A stretch of DNA of 64,000 bases from Sphingobacterium bovistauri (GCF_020295405.1 NZ_JADEYP010000008.1:1-64000); one strand, 5' to 3'. Positions 53,993 to 63,704 are shown, counted from the first letter of the stretch. The notes: generated by a model not told the origin, from the sequence alone. Translations and numbers: made by a program.

Positions 53993-56734
53993 ATGAAGTT
54001 AAAGATTGGGATTATTTGGATTATACTATGTAATGTTTTTATAGCGAAGTCTCAGTCTATAACTGTTCATGATCTTCGCTGCGAACTTATTGAAAATCCT
54101 ATTAGCATTGATATAGAAAATCCAAGGTTAAGTTGGAAAATTCTAGGTCAGCAGCGTGGTGTTGTTCAAGAGTCTTATCACGTATTAGTAGCTTCATCAT
54201 TGGAGTTATTGAATAGAAATATAGGTGATTTATGGGATTCTAAAAATATATCTTCAAGAAATTCTATTTCAGTTTATTATGCTGGCGAAAAGTTGAGAAG
54301 TCGTAAGCAAGTATTTTGGAAGGTTAAAATTAAAACCAATTTCGGGGAATCAGGATGGTCTGAACCTGCCAATTGGACTGTCGGATTGCTCATCTACAAG
54401 GATTGGTATAATCGATGGATCGGATTTGATGGTTATCTTTCAAGTGATAATCAGACTGAAGGTAAGCTCGCAGCTAGATATTTTCGAAAAGAATTTCAAA
54501 CTTCTAAAAAGGTTAAAAAGGCTGTTGCTTACATTATGGGACTTGGTCTCTATGAAATGTATATCAATGGAAATAAAATAGGTGACCAAGTACTAGCCCC
54601 AACTCCAACTGATTACTCTCAAAATATTAAATACAATGCATTTGATGTGACGTCAAATTTGCAACAAGGCGATAACGCCATTGGTGTTGTGTTGGGAAAT
54701 GGTCGGTTTTATGCTATGAGGCAATCAAAGCCGTATAAGGTCAAATCATTTGGATTTCCGAAGATGCAAATGCAGATTTTTGTAACCTATGAAGATGGAT
54801 CGACACAAGTGATACGTTCTGATGACTCTTGGAAAGGTACTACAGATGGCCCTATTACAGCAAATAATGAATATGATGGTGAGGAGTACGATGCTAGAAA
54901 AGAATTAGTCGGTTGGACAAGGGTTGGTTATGATGATTCTAAATGGTCAAAAGCATTGTACGTCCAACAGCCATCAGGCAAATATGAAGCGCAGATAAAT
55001 AGCTTCATGAAAGTGATGCAGGATATTAAACCTGTGCAAATTATTCAAAAGGAGAAAGGACGTTTTATCGTTGACTTTGGTCAAAATTTTTCAGGCTGGG
55101 TAAAATTTAAAGTCACGGGGAATGCAGGTGAACAGGTCAAATTGAAATTTGCCGAATCGTTACAAGATAATGGTGAATTATTTCTAGATAATTTAAGAGA
55201 TGCAAAATCTACAGACACCTATATTCTCAAAGGTGGTTCAGTTGAAGAGTGGGAGCCGACATTTACGTATCATGGTTTTAGATATGTAGAATTTACTAAC
55301 TATTCAGGTCTGGTTGACCCAAAGAATTTCGTAGGAAGGTTTGTGTATGATGATTTGGCAACTATTGGATCATTCCAAAGCTCTAATTCTATATTAAATA
55401 AGATATATCAGAATGCTTGGTGGGGAACAGCTTCGAACTACAAAGGTATGCCGATTGATTGTCCACAAAGAAATGAGCGTCAGCCTTGGTTGGGCGATCG
55501 TACAGTGACTGCTTATGGAGAGTCATTTATGTTTGATAATCTAAATTTTTATAACAAATGGCTTGAAGATATTCGTCTTTCACAAACAGCTGATGGATCT
55601 ATATCTGATGTTGCTCCAGCATTTTGGAGGTACTATAGTGATAATATTAGTTGGCCAGGTACATATTTAGTTGTTGCTGATATGTTATACGAGCAAAGTA
55701 ATGATTTAAGAATTCTTTCTCATCACTATTCAGCAATGAGAAAATGGATGAATTACATGTACTCTAATTATACGAATGAAAAGGGAATAATCAGCAAAGA
55801 TAGCTATGGTGACTGGTGTTTCCCACCAGAATCTATAGAAGCGGGAAGAGGGAAGATTGCAGACAAGAAGTATCCTAGTCCACTTATTTCGACAGCGTAT
55901 TATTATCATCTGCTAGGGTTAATGGAGAAATTTAGTAAGCTAACAGGGAATCACCAGGATACACAAAATTTTAGTGCTAGGGCGGAAAAGATAAAAAATG
56001 CATTCAATAGCGTGTTTTATAATGAGAAAGGGTTTTATGGTGATAATAAGCTTACTGAAAATATCTTAGCTGTGAATTTTGGCTTAGTGGAAGCTAAAAA
56101 TAGAGGTAGTGTAATTAATAACATGATCAATACTATTAAGGTCGTGCATAGTGGTCACTTAAGTACAGGTGTGGTTGGGGTACAATGGTTAATGCGTACT
56201 CTCACAGATATTGGTCAGGCTGATCTTGCATATGAGTTAGCTACCAAAAAGACCTATCCATCTTGGGGATATATGATTGAAAATGGAGCAACGACAATTT
56301 GGGAGTTGTGGAATGGAAATTCAGCACACCCTAAGATGAATTCTCAAAATCATGTGATGATGTTAGGTGATCTCATGGTGTGGTACTATGAAAATTTGGC
56401 AGGTATAAAATCTAAAGAAAATGCATTTCAAACTATTGAAATGAAACCAGAACTAGTTGGTGATTTAAATTTTGTTAATGCAACATATCAAAGTTTATAC
56501 GGGCAAATTGATTCAAAGTGGAAAAAAACAAAAAATGATTTTCAATGGGAGATAGCGATCCCAGTCAATGCAACAGCTGTTATATATATACCTACTTCTA
56601 GCGTAGCGTCTATTTATGAATCAGGTAAATCATTGAAAGATGCAAAAGGATTAAAAGTTTTGGAAGACGTTAAAGAAGGTCGGGTTAAAGTTGAGGTTGT
56701 GTCTGGTAACTATCTGTTTAAAAGTAAAATATAA
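53993..56734 (+). CDS. Glycoside hydrolase family 78 alpha-L-rhamnosidase
   Basis: Removes alpha-linked L-rhamnose. 913 aa with signal peptide (1-20). Domains in order: an FN3-like N-terminal domain (DLRCELIENPISIDIENPRLSW), a carbohydrate-binding domain (AARYFRKEFQTSKKVKKAVAY), the catalytic (alpha/alpha)6 barrel with IDCPQRNERQPWLGDRTV (Asp489, Glu495 region) and ATTIWELWNG (Glu771 as base), and a C-terminal beta domain. Between GH2 (11 nt) and the sialidase-like gene (3 nt). Confidence 0.95.
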   Translation: MKLKIGIIWIILCNVFIAKSQSITVHDLRCELIENPISIDIENPRLSWKILGQQRGVVQESYHVLVASSLELLNRNIGDLWDSKNISSRNSISVYYAGEKLRSRKQVFWKVKIKTNFGESGWSEPANWTVGLLIYKDWYNRWIGFDGYLSSDNQTEGKLAARYFRKEFQTSKKVKKAVAYIMGLGLYEMYINGNKIGDQVLAPTPTDYSQNIKYNAFDVTSNLQQGDNAIGVVLGNGRFYAMRQSKPYKVKSFGFPKMQMQIFVTYEDGSTQVIRSDDSWKGTTDGPITANNEYDGEEYDARKELVGWTRVGYDDSKWSKALYVQQPSGKYEAQINSFMKVMQDIKPVQIIQKEKGRFIVDFGQNFSGWVKFKVTGNAGEQVKLKFAESLQDNGELFLDNLRDAKSTDTYILKGGSVEEWEPTFTYHGFRYVEFTNYSGLVDPKNFVGRFVYDDLATIGSFQSSNSILNKIYQNAWWGTASNYKGMPIDCPQRNERQPWLGDRTVTAYGESFMFDNLNFYNKWLEDIRLSQTADGSISDVAPAFWRYYSDNISWPGTYLVVADMLYEQSNDLRILSHHYSAMRKWMNYMYSNYTNEKGIISKDSYGDWCFPPESIEAGRGKIADKKYPSPLISTAYYYHLLGLMEKFSKLTGNHQDTQNFSARAEKIKNAFNSVFYNEKGFYGDNKLTENILAVNFGLVEAKNRGSVINNMINTIKVVHSGHLSTGVVGVQWLMRTLTDIGQADLAYELATKKTYPSWGYMIENGATTIWELWNGNSAHPKMNSQNHVMMLGDLMVWYYENLAGIKSKENAFQTIEMKPELVGDLNFVNATYQSLYGQIDSKWKKTKNDFQWEIAIPVNATAVIYIPTSSVASIYESGKSLKDAKGLKVLEDVKEGRVKVEVVSGNYLFKSKI

Positions 56735-56737
56735 AAT

Positions 56738-57874
56738 ATGAAAAATATAATATTAACCCTAATTACTTGTTGCTTAGGGGTGGTTTTTGCACAACAAAAT
56801 AATTTTCAAAAGTGGCGCAAAGGAGTAATTAAAGATCAATTTGTATATGACAGTGCTCCGTTTCCATCATGTCATTCAGCTACTATTGAAGATACTCCCT
56901 CTGGATTAGTATATGCTTTCTTTGGGGGAACACATGAGCGTAATCCTGATGTTGAAATATATGTTTCAAGAAATGTAGATGGAAAATGGACAGCTCCAAC
57001 TTCAGTAGCTGATGGTATTCAAAAGGATGGAACTCGATTACCTACATGGAATCCAGTTTTGTATCAAGTACCAGGTGGGGATTTGTTACTTTTTTATAAA
57101 GTAGGACCCAAACCATCTGAATGGTGGGGTGTGGTAAAAAAATCTAGTGATGGTGGTAAATCTTGGTCTGAGCCCACTTTATTGCCAGATGGTATATTGG
57201 GACCAATCAAAAACAAGCCTGTTTTGCTGAGTAACGGTAATTTACTTTCCCCAAGTAGTACTGAAGGAAATGGGTGGAATATTCATCTAGAAATCAGTGC
57301 TGATAAGGGCAAAACTTGGCGAAAAACTCCTTCTATTAACAGAGGGGATAATATCAATGCTATTCAACCAAGTGTGTTAGATCATGGTAAAGGTAAATTA
57401 CAGCTTTTGGCGCGTACCAGAAATTGGGCTATTGCAGAGTCTTGGTCTTATGACTATGGTGAAACTTGGACTCCATTACAGAAAACTACATTGCCTAATA
57501 ATAATTCAGGCATAGATGCCGTGACACTAAAAGATGGAATACATGTGTTGATTTATAACCATGTATTACCTCCACCTGAGCATCCTAAAGGAAAAAGAAC
57601 TCCATTAAATGTATCCGTATCAAAAGATGGAATCAATTGGGAAGCTGTTTTAATTTTGGAGGATTCTCCAATAAGCCAATATTCTTATCCTGCTGTGATA
57701 CAGAGTAATGATGGTTTAGTACATTTTGCATATACATGGCGAAGAGAAAAGATGAAGCATGTAATAGCGAATCCTAAAAATTTCAAGAAACGTACGATTA
57801 AAAATGGAGTATGGCCGGCAGTAAAAGGCTATACATTACCAACTGAAAAAGAATATAAACCTGAAGAGGAATAA
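56738..57874 (+). CDS. Sialidase-family (BNR/Asp-box) exo-hydrolase, substrate unknown
   Basis: A 378-aa secreted six-bladed propeller: signal peptide (1-18, ending VFA-Q), HSATIEDTPSGLVYAFFGGTHERNPDVEIY near the N-terminus and four Asp-box repeats (SSDGGKSWSEP, SADKGKTWRKT, SYDYGETWTPL, SKDGINWEAV). The fold is that of sialidases, which hydrolyse glycosides of 2-keto-3-deoxy sugar acids. In a pectin locus, and directly upstream of a keto-acid aldolase cassette, such an enzyme could release Kdo or DHA from RG-II; this is inference. Only 4 nt separate it from the Fe-alcohol dehydrogenase. Confidence 0.82.
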   Translation: MKNIILTLITCCLGVVFAQQNNFQKWRKGVIKDQFVYDSAPFPSCHSATIEDTPSGLVYAFFGGTHERNPDVEIYVSRNVDGKWTAPTSVADGIQKDGTRLPTWNPVLYQVPGGDLLLFYKVGPKPSEWWGVVKKSSDGGKSWSEPTLLPDGILGPIKNKPVLLSNGNLLSPSSTEGNGWNIHLEISADKGKTWRKTPSINRGDNINAIQPSVLDHGKGKLQLLARTRNWAIAESWSYDYGETWTPLQKTTLPNNNSGIDAVTLKDGIHVLIYNHVLPPPEHPKGKRTPLNVSVSKDGINWEAVLILEDSPISQYSYPAVIQSNDGLVHFAYTWRREKMKHVIANPKNFKKRTIKNGVWPAVKGYTLPTEKEYKPEEE

Positions 57875-57878
57875 TACT

Positions 57879-59024
57879 ATGAGTAGAAATTTAAGGATAA
57901 ATTTTCCAAGATATTTCAATTTTGGAAACGGAGTGTTATCACAACTTTCCGAAGATATTAGTACTTATTCATACAAAGAAGTTTTAATCCTTTCTATAGC
58001 ACCGCTAAGAGATGCTATACGGCCATTGATTGAAAGTATTGAAGAAGCAAATGTTAAAGTTTATTTAGATGAGAGTATAGTTCAAGAGCCTACATTTGAT
58101 GATTTTAACCGAGTTTATAATGCATATAAATCCTGTAATATTGATGCTGTCATTGGAATTGGTGGAGGTAGTGTACTTGATGTTGCAAAACTTGTAGCAT
58201 CGCTATTGAATAACGATCAATCACTTGAACAAATTGTAGGTAATGGCTTATTAAAAAAGCGCACGAAAGATCTAATCTGTGTGCCAGCAACTGCTGGTAC
58301 AGGCAGTGAAGTTTCACCGAATGCAATTTTGGTGGATTATGAAGGTCAAAAGAAAGGTATAATTAGTCCTTTTTTGGTTCCTGATATGGTTTATGCTGAC
58401 CCTCTTTTGACGGTTAGTATCCCTCAAGCAATAACTGCGGCAACAGGAATAGATGCTTTAACACATTGTTTAGAAGCGTATACCAACAGATATTCTCAAG
58501 AATTTATTGATATGTATGCTTATAAGGGGATGCAACTAATTTCTTCGAATTTAGTTGAAGCAGTAAAGGATGGTAATAATATCGAAGCTCGCAGCAATGT
58601 TGCTTTGGGGAGTCTTTTAGGTGGCTTTTGTTTGGGACCAGTAAATACAGCTGGTGTACATGCTTTGTCGTATCCTTTGGGCAGTATGTTTCATTTACCA
58701 CATGGTCTTTCCAACGCTATTCTGTTACCTCACGTCATGGAATTTAATTATCAAAGTAATGTGAAGAAATATGCTGAAGTCGCGTTAGCTCTAGGTTGTT
58801 TAAAGCTAGAATCTGATGAAGAAACAGCATTATCAGGGATATCTAAAATAAAACAGCTAATGGTAGATTGTGCAATACCTAGTAGACTTCGTGATTTGAA
58901 TATTCCAAAGGATGCTATACCAACAATGGCAGCTGATGCGATGAAAATAACGCGGTTATTGGTGAATAATCCACGAGAAATTAACTTAAAAGATGCAATA
59001 GAGATTTTTGAAAAGGCTTATTAA
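57879..59024 (+). CDS. Iron-containing alcohol dehydrogenase (candidate C4 aldehyde-acid reductase)
   Basis: A 381-aa cytoplasmic group III alcohol dehydrogenase. NAD(P) site GIGGGSVLDVAK (93-104). Metal ligands fit Asp192, His196 (GIDALTHCLEAY), His261 (VHALSYPLG) and His275 (HLPHGLSNA). Family members reduce small aldehydes, including four-carbon acid semialdehydes such as succinic semialdehyde. Here the neighbouring aldolase would be expected to generate a C4 aldehyde acid, making that the favoured substrate. First of five catabolic genes running on from the hydrolases. Confidence 0.88.
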   Translation: MSRNLRINFPRYFNFGNGVLSQLSEDISTYSYKEVLILSIAPLRDAIRPLIESIEEANVKVYLDESIVQEPTFDDFNRVYNAYKSCNIDAVIGIGGGSVLDVAKLVASLLNNDQSLEQIVGNGLLKKRTKDLICVPATAGTGSEVSPNAILVDYEGQKKGIISPFLVPDMVYADPLLTVSIPQAITAATGIDALTHCLEAYTNRYSQEFIDMYAYKGMQLISSNLVEAVKDGNNIEARSNVALGSLLGGFCLGPVNTAGVHALSYPLGSMFHLPHGLSNAILLPHVMEFNYQSNVKKYAEVALALGCLKLESDEETALSGISKIKQLMVDCAIPSRLRDLNIPKDAIPTMAADAMKITRLLVNNPREINLKDAIEIFEKAY

Positions 59025-59036
59025 TTAATTATTTAA

Positions 59037-59957
59037 ATGAAAGAAACTATTATTCCTGTAATATCTCCAATGCTTGAGGATCTATCATTAGATGAGAAAG
59101 CAGTAAAAAGGATATTTACCTTTTTATATAATAATAATGCAATTCCATTTATTTTGGGAACCACTGGGGAGTGTGCTTCATTACCCCAATATTTTAAAGA
59201 AGAATATCTTAAAGTTGCTGTCGAAAATCGTCCTTATGGACAAAAGCTTCTGGTTGGTATATCTTCTAATATAATTGAAGATTCCATACAATTTGCAAAT
59301 AAGGCTTATAGTCTCGGAGTGGAGACTGTAGTTGCAACATTACCCTCTTACTATTCACTTAGTGAAGAGCAAATGGAAAATTATTTTTTGAAATTGGCTA
59401 ATGAATGCCATTCTAATTTAATTATTTATAATATTCCTGCCACAACACATATGTCGATTCCTTTGGATGTGATAGAGCGACTTAGCCATCATCCTAAAAT
59501 CGTAGCTGTAAAAGACTCTGAGCGTTCTTTAGATAGGCTTATTGCACTTCTTGAAATTTGTAAGAATAGAGAGGATTTTAAGCATTACATGGGCTGGGCT
59601 GGTCAATCTGCAATAGCATTGTTGAATGGAAGTTCTGGTATTGTCCCTAGTACAGGGAATTTTGCCCCCAATATTTATACACAGATGTGTTTGGCAGCAG
59701 AGCAAGGGTTAGAGGATCGAGTGTATAGATTACAAAATGATTCAGATAAATTGGGAAATATCTATCAATTTAACAAGTCGTTGGGTGATTCATTGTGGGC
59801 ATTGAAAGTCTTGATGAAGCAATTTGACCTTTGTGATACTTATATGATGCCTCCACTTAATAAAGACAATACAGAAGAGGAAATAGAATTGATTTCTAAT
59901 TTTCAAGATTTAATAACAAATAATAAGTTACAATTTAATTCCACGAGCAATGAATAA
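59037..59957 (+). CDS. DHDPS/NAL-family aldolase
   Basis: A 306-aa class I pyruvate-type aldolase of the dihydrodipicolinate synthase / N-acetylneuraminate lyase family. It carries GTTGE (41-45, pyruvate carboxylate binding), Tyr131 in YNIP and Schiff-base Lys159 in AVKDSE. Lysine biosynthesis is unlikely: the gene sits in a sugar catabolic operon. The role is probably retro-aldol cleavage of a 2-keto-3-deoxy sugar acid (DHA, Kdo or similar) to pyruvate and an aldehyde; a dehydratase role as in KDG/KDA pathways is the alternative. Overlaps pdxA2 by 8 nt. Confidence 0.87.
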   Translation: MKETIIPVISPMLEDLSLDEKAVKRIFTFLYNNNAIPFILGTTGECASLPQYFKEEYLKVAVENRPYGQKLLVGISSNIIEDSIQFANKAYSLGVETVVATLPSYYSLSEEQMENYFLKLANECHSNLIIYNIPATTHMSIPLDVIERLSHHPKIVAVKDSERSLDRLIALLEICKNREDFKHYMGWAGQSAIALLNGSSGIVPSTGNFAPNIYTQMCLAAEQGLEDRVYRLQNDSDKLGNIYQFNKSLGDSLWALKVLMKQFDLCDTYMMPPLNKDNTEEEIELISNFQDLITNNKLQFNSTSNE

Positions 59958-60975
59958 GCCAATTATTGGTGTCACAATGGGAGATCCTGCGAGTATTGGT
60001 CCTGAGATAGCTATAAAAGCACTTTTAGATAGCGAAATTCATTCTATTTGTAGACCAGTCTTGATCGGTGATGGCAATGTAATTCGACAAATAGCCGAAA
60101 AGTTAAATTTTGATTTAAGGATCAATGCATTTGAAGACATTAGTGAAGCCTATTTTGAATTAGGTACAATTGATGTGTTGGACTTGAAGAATACCGATTT
60201 AAGCAAAGTGAATTTTGGTGAAGTTTCAGCTGAAGCGGGGAAAGCATCTTTTCAGGCTGTAACTAAAGTTATAGAACTTGCATTAGAGGGAAAAGTTGAT
60301 GCCACTGTTACGGGGCCAATTAATAAAAAATCAATTAATGAGGCAGGTTTTCATTTTGCTGGTCATACAGAAATCTATGCTCACTATACGAATACGAAAA
60401 AGTATGCAATGCTTTTAGTAGAAGATAATATGAAGGTCATACATGTCTCGACACATGTCTCTCTAAGGCAAGCATGTGATTTAGTCAAGAAGGACCGTAT
60501 TTTGGAGGTAGTTGAGCTCCTACAGCAGGGATTGATAAGTTTAGGTGAGAAAAATTTAAAAATTGGAATTGCAGGTTTAAATCCACATGCTGGTGATTCT
60601 GGTTTATTTGGAACAGAAGATGATGAAGAAATACTGCCTGCTGTAATAGAGGCTCGTGAAAATGGCTACGATGTAGATGGCCCAGTGCCAGCTGATACAT
60701 TATTTGCTAAAGCAGTAACTGGTTACTATGGAGGTATAGTAGCAATGTATCATGATCAAGGACATATACCTTTCAAATTAACAGGTTTTAAATGGAATCC
60801 TGAGAAAAAGCAAATGGACAGTGTCAAAGGGGTCAATATCACAATGGGATTGCCTATCATAAGGACATCTGTAGATCACGGTACGGCATTTGAAATTGCA
60901 GGAAAGGGTGTAGCTAGTTCGGATGCAATGATCTTAGCAATTAAATCAGCAGTGCAGTTAAGCAAAAACAAGTAA
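59950..60975 (+). CDS. PdxA2-type 4-phospho-D-threonate dehydrogenase (PdxA family)
   Basis: A 341-aa member of the PdxA family. GVTMGDPASIGPEIAIKAL at the start, TGPINKKSI, AGHTEIYA, and metal-binding His169 (STHVSLR), His213 (NPHAGDSG) and His268 (MYHDQGHIPFK). PdxA oxidises 4-phosphohydroxythreonine for pyridoxal phosphate; PdxA2 paralogues paired with DUF1537 kinases instead oxidise and decarboxylate 4-phospho-D-threonate (or erythronate) to dihydroxyacetone phosphate. The kinase gene 5 nt downstream strongly favours the PdxA2 role. Confidence 0.88.
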   Translation: MNKPIIGVTMGDPASIGPEIAIKALLDSEIHSICRPVLIGDGNVIRQIAEKLNFDLRINAFEDISEAYFELGTIDVLDLKNTDLSKVNFGEVSAEAGKASFQAVTKVIELALEGKVDATVTGPINKKSINEAGFHFAGHTEIYAHYTNTKKYAMLLVEDNMKVIHVSTHVSLRQACDLVKKDRILEVVELLQQGLISLGEKNLKIGIAGLNPHAGDSGLFGTEDDEEILPAVIEARENGYDVDGPVPADTLFAKAVTGYYGGIVAMYHDQGHIPFKLTGFKWNPEKKQMDSVKGVNITMGLPIIRTSVDHGTAFEIAGKGVASSDAMILAIKSAVQLSKNK

Positions 60976-60980
60976 ATATT

Positions 60981-62117
60981 ATGTGCTCAATTTTAGTAAT
61001 AGCCGATGATTTAACGGGTGCAGCTGAAATTGCAGGAATAGTTCATCAATCTGGTTTAAGAGCAGAAGTTTTTACCTGGTATTCTAATCAAAATTTTGAT
61101 AGCGATGTTGCTATAGTTAATAGTAATACACGTTCATTAACAGCGAACGAAGCTATTATTCAAATTCGTGAAATAATAGATACGATTGATATTCCATCCT
61201 TTAATTGGGTTTATTTGAAGTTTGATTCGGCATTACGGGGACATATTTATGCTGAAATATCGACATATAGAGAAATTTTAAATGTACCTAAAATATTTTT
61301 TTGTCCTGTTAATCCAAGTTTAAATCGATACATTAAGAATGGGAATTATTGGATCAATAATCAATTAATTAGTCAAACGTCATTTTCAAAAGATCCAGAG
61401 TTTCCTATTCTAGATGATAATGTTTTGAAAATTTTGGGGGCTAGTGATTGGACGATAAAAAGGGTGTTTGAGGATGAAATTGACAACACTGTATACGTGT
61501 GTGAAGTATTAACTGCAGATGATATTAACGATTTAGCAGTAAAAACCTCTTCCAATTCAGTCAATGCTGGAGCAGCGGCTTATTTTAAAGCTTTATTGAA
61601 ATCTTATATAGGTGAAAATAAACATCATAATAGCGATTTAAATAGTGAATATTTTATATCTTCGGTCGATAAGTCAATTATATCAAGCGAATCTACACTT
61701 TTTGTGTGTGGTTCATCACACAAAAACTCTAGAAACTGGTTACATAAACAGGATCCTCAGGCAGTACTTTATTGGAATGCAAAAGATTATACTGTCATAC
61801 AAGGTATTGTTGAGAAGATAAAAAATGAAGGGAAGGTAATATTAGCTTTTTTAGATGATTTAGATTTTGATGCTGATTATTTACGCCATGCTATGGCAAA
61901 ATTAGTCAAGCAAGTTTTTATAAATTCTAATCTAAGAGAGCTTTATATAGAAGGTGGTGCTACAGCCTATGAAATTTTAAATACCCTCAATGTTCAAAGG
62001 ATGTTGCCTGTTCATGTATATGAAGCAGGAGTGATACGTATGAAAATTGAGAATAGTGAATTACATATTATATTAAAGCCTGGAAGTTATTTTTGGAGTA
62101 ATGATCAGGTTGTTTAA
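60981..62117 (+). CDS. Four-carbon acid sugar kinase (DUF1537, DtnK-like)
   Basis: A 378-aa kinase of the DUF1537 family. N-terminal domain begins ILVIADDLTGAAEIAGI (substrate-binding motif ADDLTGA); the C-terminal nucleotide-binding part contains LYIEGGATAYEILNTL. Characterised members phosphorylate D-threonate, D-erythronate or 3-oxo-tetronate at O4. Pairing with PdxA2 points to D-threonate kinase (DtnK). The C-terminus is shorter than in typical 420-aa members, and the loop usually reading GGETS is GGATA. Confidence 0.85.
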   Translation: MCSILVIADDLTGAAEIAGIVHQSGLRAEVFTWYSNQNFDSDVAIVNSNTRSLTANEAIIQIREIIDTIDIPSFNWVYLKFDSALRGHIYAEISTYREILNVPKIFFCPVNPSLNRYIKNGNYWINNQLISQTSFSKDPEFPILDDNVLKILGASDWTIKRVFEDEIDNTVYVCEVLTADDINDLAVKTSSNSVNAGAAAYFKALLKSYIGENKHHNSDLNSEYFISSVDKSIISSESTLFVCGSSHKNSRNWLHKQDPQAVLYWNAKDYTVIQGIVEKIKNEGKVILAFLDDLDFDADYLRHAMAKLVKQVFINSNLRELYIEGGATAYEILNTLNVQRMLPVHVYEAGVIRMKIENSELHIILKPGSYFWSNDQVV

Positions 62118-62136
62118 TATATAATTATGCAACTAA

Positions 62137-63693
62137 ATGGATAAACCTATTTTAAGTATTCTAGATTACGGAATTATATTATTCGTACTCTTAATTACAC
62201 TTTATTTTGGACTTCGGTACGCGAAAAATCAAAATTCTACTGAGGATTATTTTTCTGCAAAGGGACGCGTTCCGTCTTGGGCTATTGGAATGTCGTTGTT
62301 AGCTACTTTAATTAGTAGTGTGACATTTTTAGGCTACCCAGCAGAGGGCTTTTCAAATAATTGGATATTGCTAGTTCAGGGTCTTATGGTGCCAATTGTT
62401 CTTCTTGGAACGGTTTGGTTTATTGTCCCACTCTACAGAAAAGTTATTGGTCTAAGTACGTACGAATATTTTGAGAAGAGATTTGGCAGCTTTGCGAGAT
62501 ATTATAGCTCGATAGCCTTTGTCCTAAGACAATTTTCAGGCATGGGCACTGTACTTTATTTACTCGCAATTGCACTGCAGAGTATGACTGGAATTAATAC
62601 ATATGTCATTATTTTAATAGTTGGGAGTATAATTGTTGTAGTTAATTTACTTGGTGGTATTGAGGCTGTTATATGGCTTGATGTGTTCCAAGGCTTCATG
62701 CTTTTTGCAAGTGGAATCATCTGTTTATTGGTTATAATATTCTCAATAGAAGGTGGATTTTCAGAGTTGTGGGATGTCGCATCAAAGAATGGAAGAACGG
62801 GATTCGGTCCTTATGATGTAGATTTCAAACGATTAACATTTGTCGTGATGGCTATAAATGGAGCGTTCTATGCGATACAAAAGTATGGTACAGATCAAAC
62901 TGTAATACAGAGATACCTAACTGCAAAATCCGATAAATCGGCGATACGTGCCTCACTATTAGGTATTTTATTGACAGTTCCTGTTTGGTCTCTATTTATG
63001 CTTATCGGAACAGCTTTGTTTGTGTACTATACACAAAGACCATTGCCAGAAAATGTAGGTGCTAATAGTGTATTTCCCTACTTTATTATGACAGAGTTAC
63101 CCATGGGAGTAGTTGGATTTATTTTGGCAGCTATGATATCAGCAGCTATTTGTAGTTTGAGTGCAGATCTTAATTCACTTGCCGCAGTGGGAATAGAAGA
63201 CTATTATAAAAAGGCAAAACCTAATCTTTCAGATAAAAAATATTTATTAGCTAGCCGATGGGTGGTAGGTGTGGCAGGTATTATTTCAATTTTAATTGGG
63301 TTCATTTATGTAGAATTAGGAAGTGAAAGTATTTTGGGTGTTATATTTACTTTATACGCCATTTTCTCGGGTGGTATTGTGGGGGTATTTTTATTAGGAA
63401 TCCTCTCATCTAGAGCAAATAATCAAGGTGTAAACATTGCTATCGTTGTTTGTATATTATTTACTGCCTATGCATTTTTGACTAGTACGGAAATTACTTT
63501 TGCTAGTAAGACCTTTAAAATTTTGGATTTAGGTCAGTTTAATTTTACTCACAACAAGTTAATGTTAGGTGTTTATAGTCATTTGATAGTTATAATTGTT
63601 GGCTACATCGCGAGTTTATTTTATCCTAAAGCTGAGTTAGATCCTAATTTAACCTTTAAAGGCTGGAGAAATTCAATAAATAAAAATAAATAG
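62137..63693 (+). CDS. Sodium:solute symporter (SSS family)
   Basis: A 518-aa inner-membrane symporter with about 13 membrane segments. SSS hallmarks: YFSAKGRVPSWAIGMSLLATLISSVTFLGYPAEGF near the N-terminus, GGIEAVIWLDVFQGFMLF, and YGTDQTVIQRYLTAKSDKSAI. Family members carry sugars, sialic acid or carboxylates with sodium. Directly downstream of the aldolase/kinase genes, it is the likely importer of the acidic sugar released in the periplasm. Its stop shares a base with a possible GTG start of the next gene. Confidence 0.9.
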   Translation: MDKPILSILDYGIILFVLLITLYFGLRYAKNQNSTEDYFSAKGRVPSWAIGMSLLATLISSVTFLGYPAEGFSNNWILLVQGLMVPIVLLGTVWFIVPLYRKVIGLSTYEYFEKRFGSFARYYSSIAFVLRQFSGMGTVLYLLAIALQSMTGINTYVIILIVGSIIVVVNLLGGIEAVIWLDVFQGFMLFASGIICLLVIIFSIEGGFSELWDVASKNGRTGFGPYDVDFKRLTFVVMAINGAFYAIQKYGTDQTVIQRYLTAKSDKSAIRASLLGILLTVPVWSLFMLIGTALFVYYTQRPLPENVGANSVFPYFIMTELPMGVVGFILAAMISAAICSLSADLNSLAAVGIEDYYKKAKPNLSDKKYLLASRWVVGVAGIISILIGFIYVELGSESILGVIFTLYAIFSGGIVGVFLLGILSSRANNQGVNIAIVVCILFTAYAFLTSTEITFASKTFKILDLGQFNFTHNKLMLGVYSHLIVIIVGYIASLFYPKAELDPNLTFKGWRNSINKNK

Positions 63694-63704
63694 TGTTAAA
63701 GAGA

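Noticed and set aside
59037..59957. Lysine-pathway dihydrodipicolinate synthase (dapA)
   Set aside because: The catalytic residues are shared by the whole DHDPS/NAL family; embedding in a sugar catabolic operon favours a keto-acid aldolase or dehydratase.
59950..60975. Pyridoxal phosphate biosynthetic pdxA
   Set aside because: Pairing with a DUF1537 kinase 5 nt downstream is the hallmark of the PdxA2 tetronate pathway; no other vitamin B6 genes are nearby.
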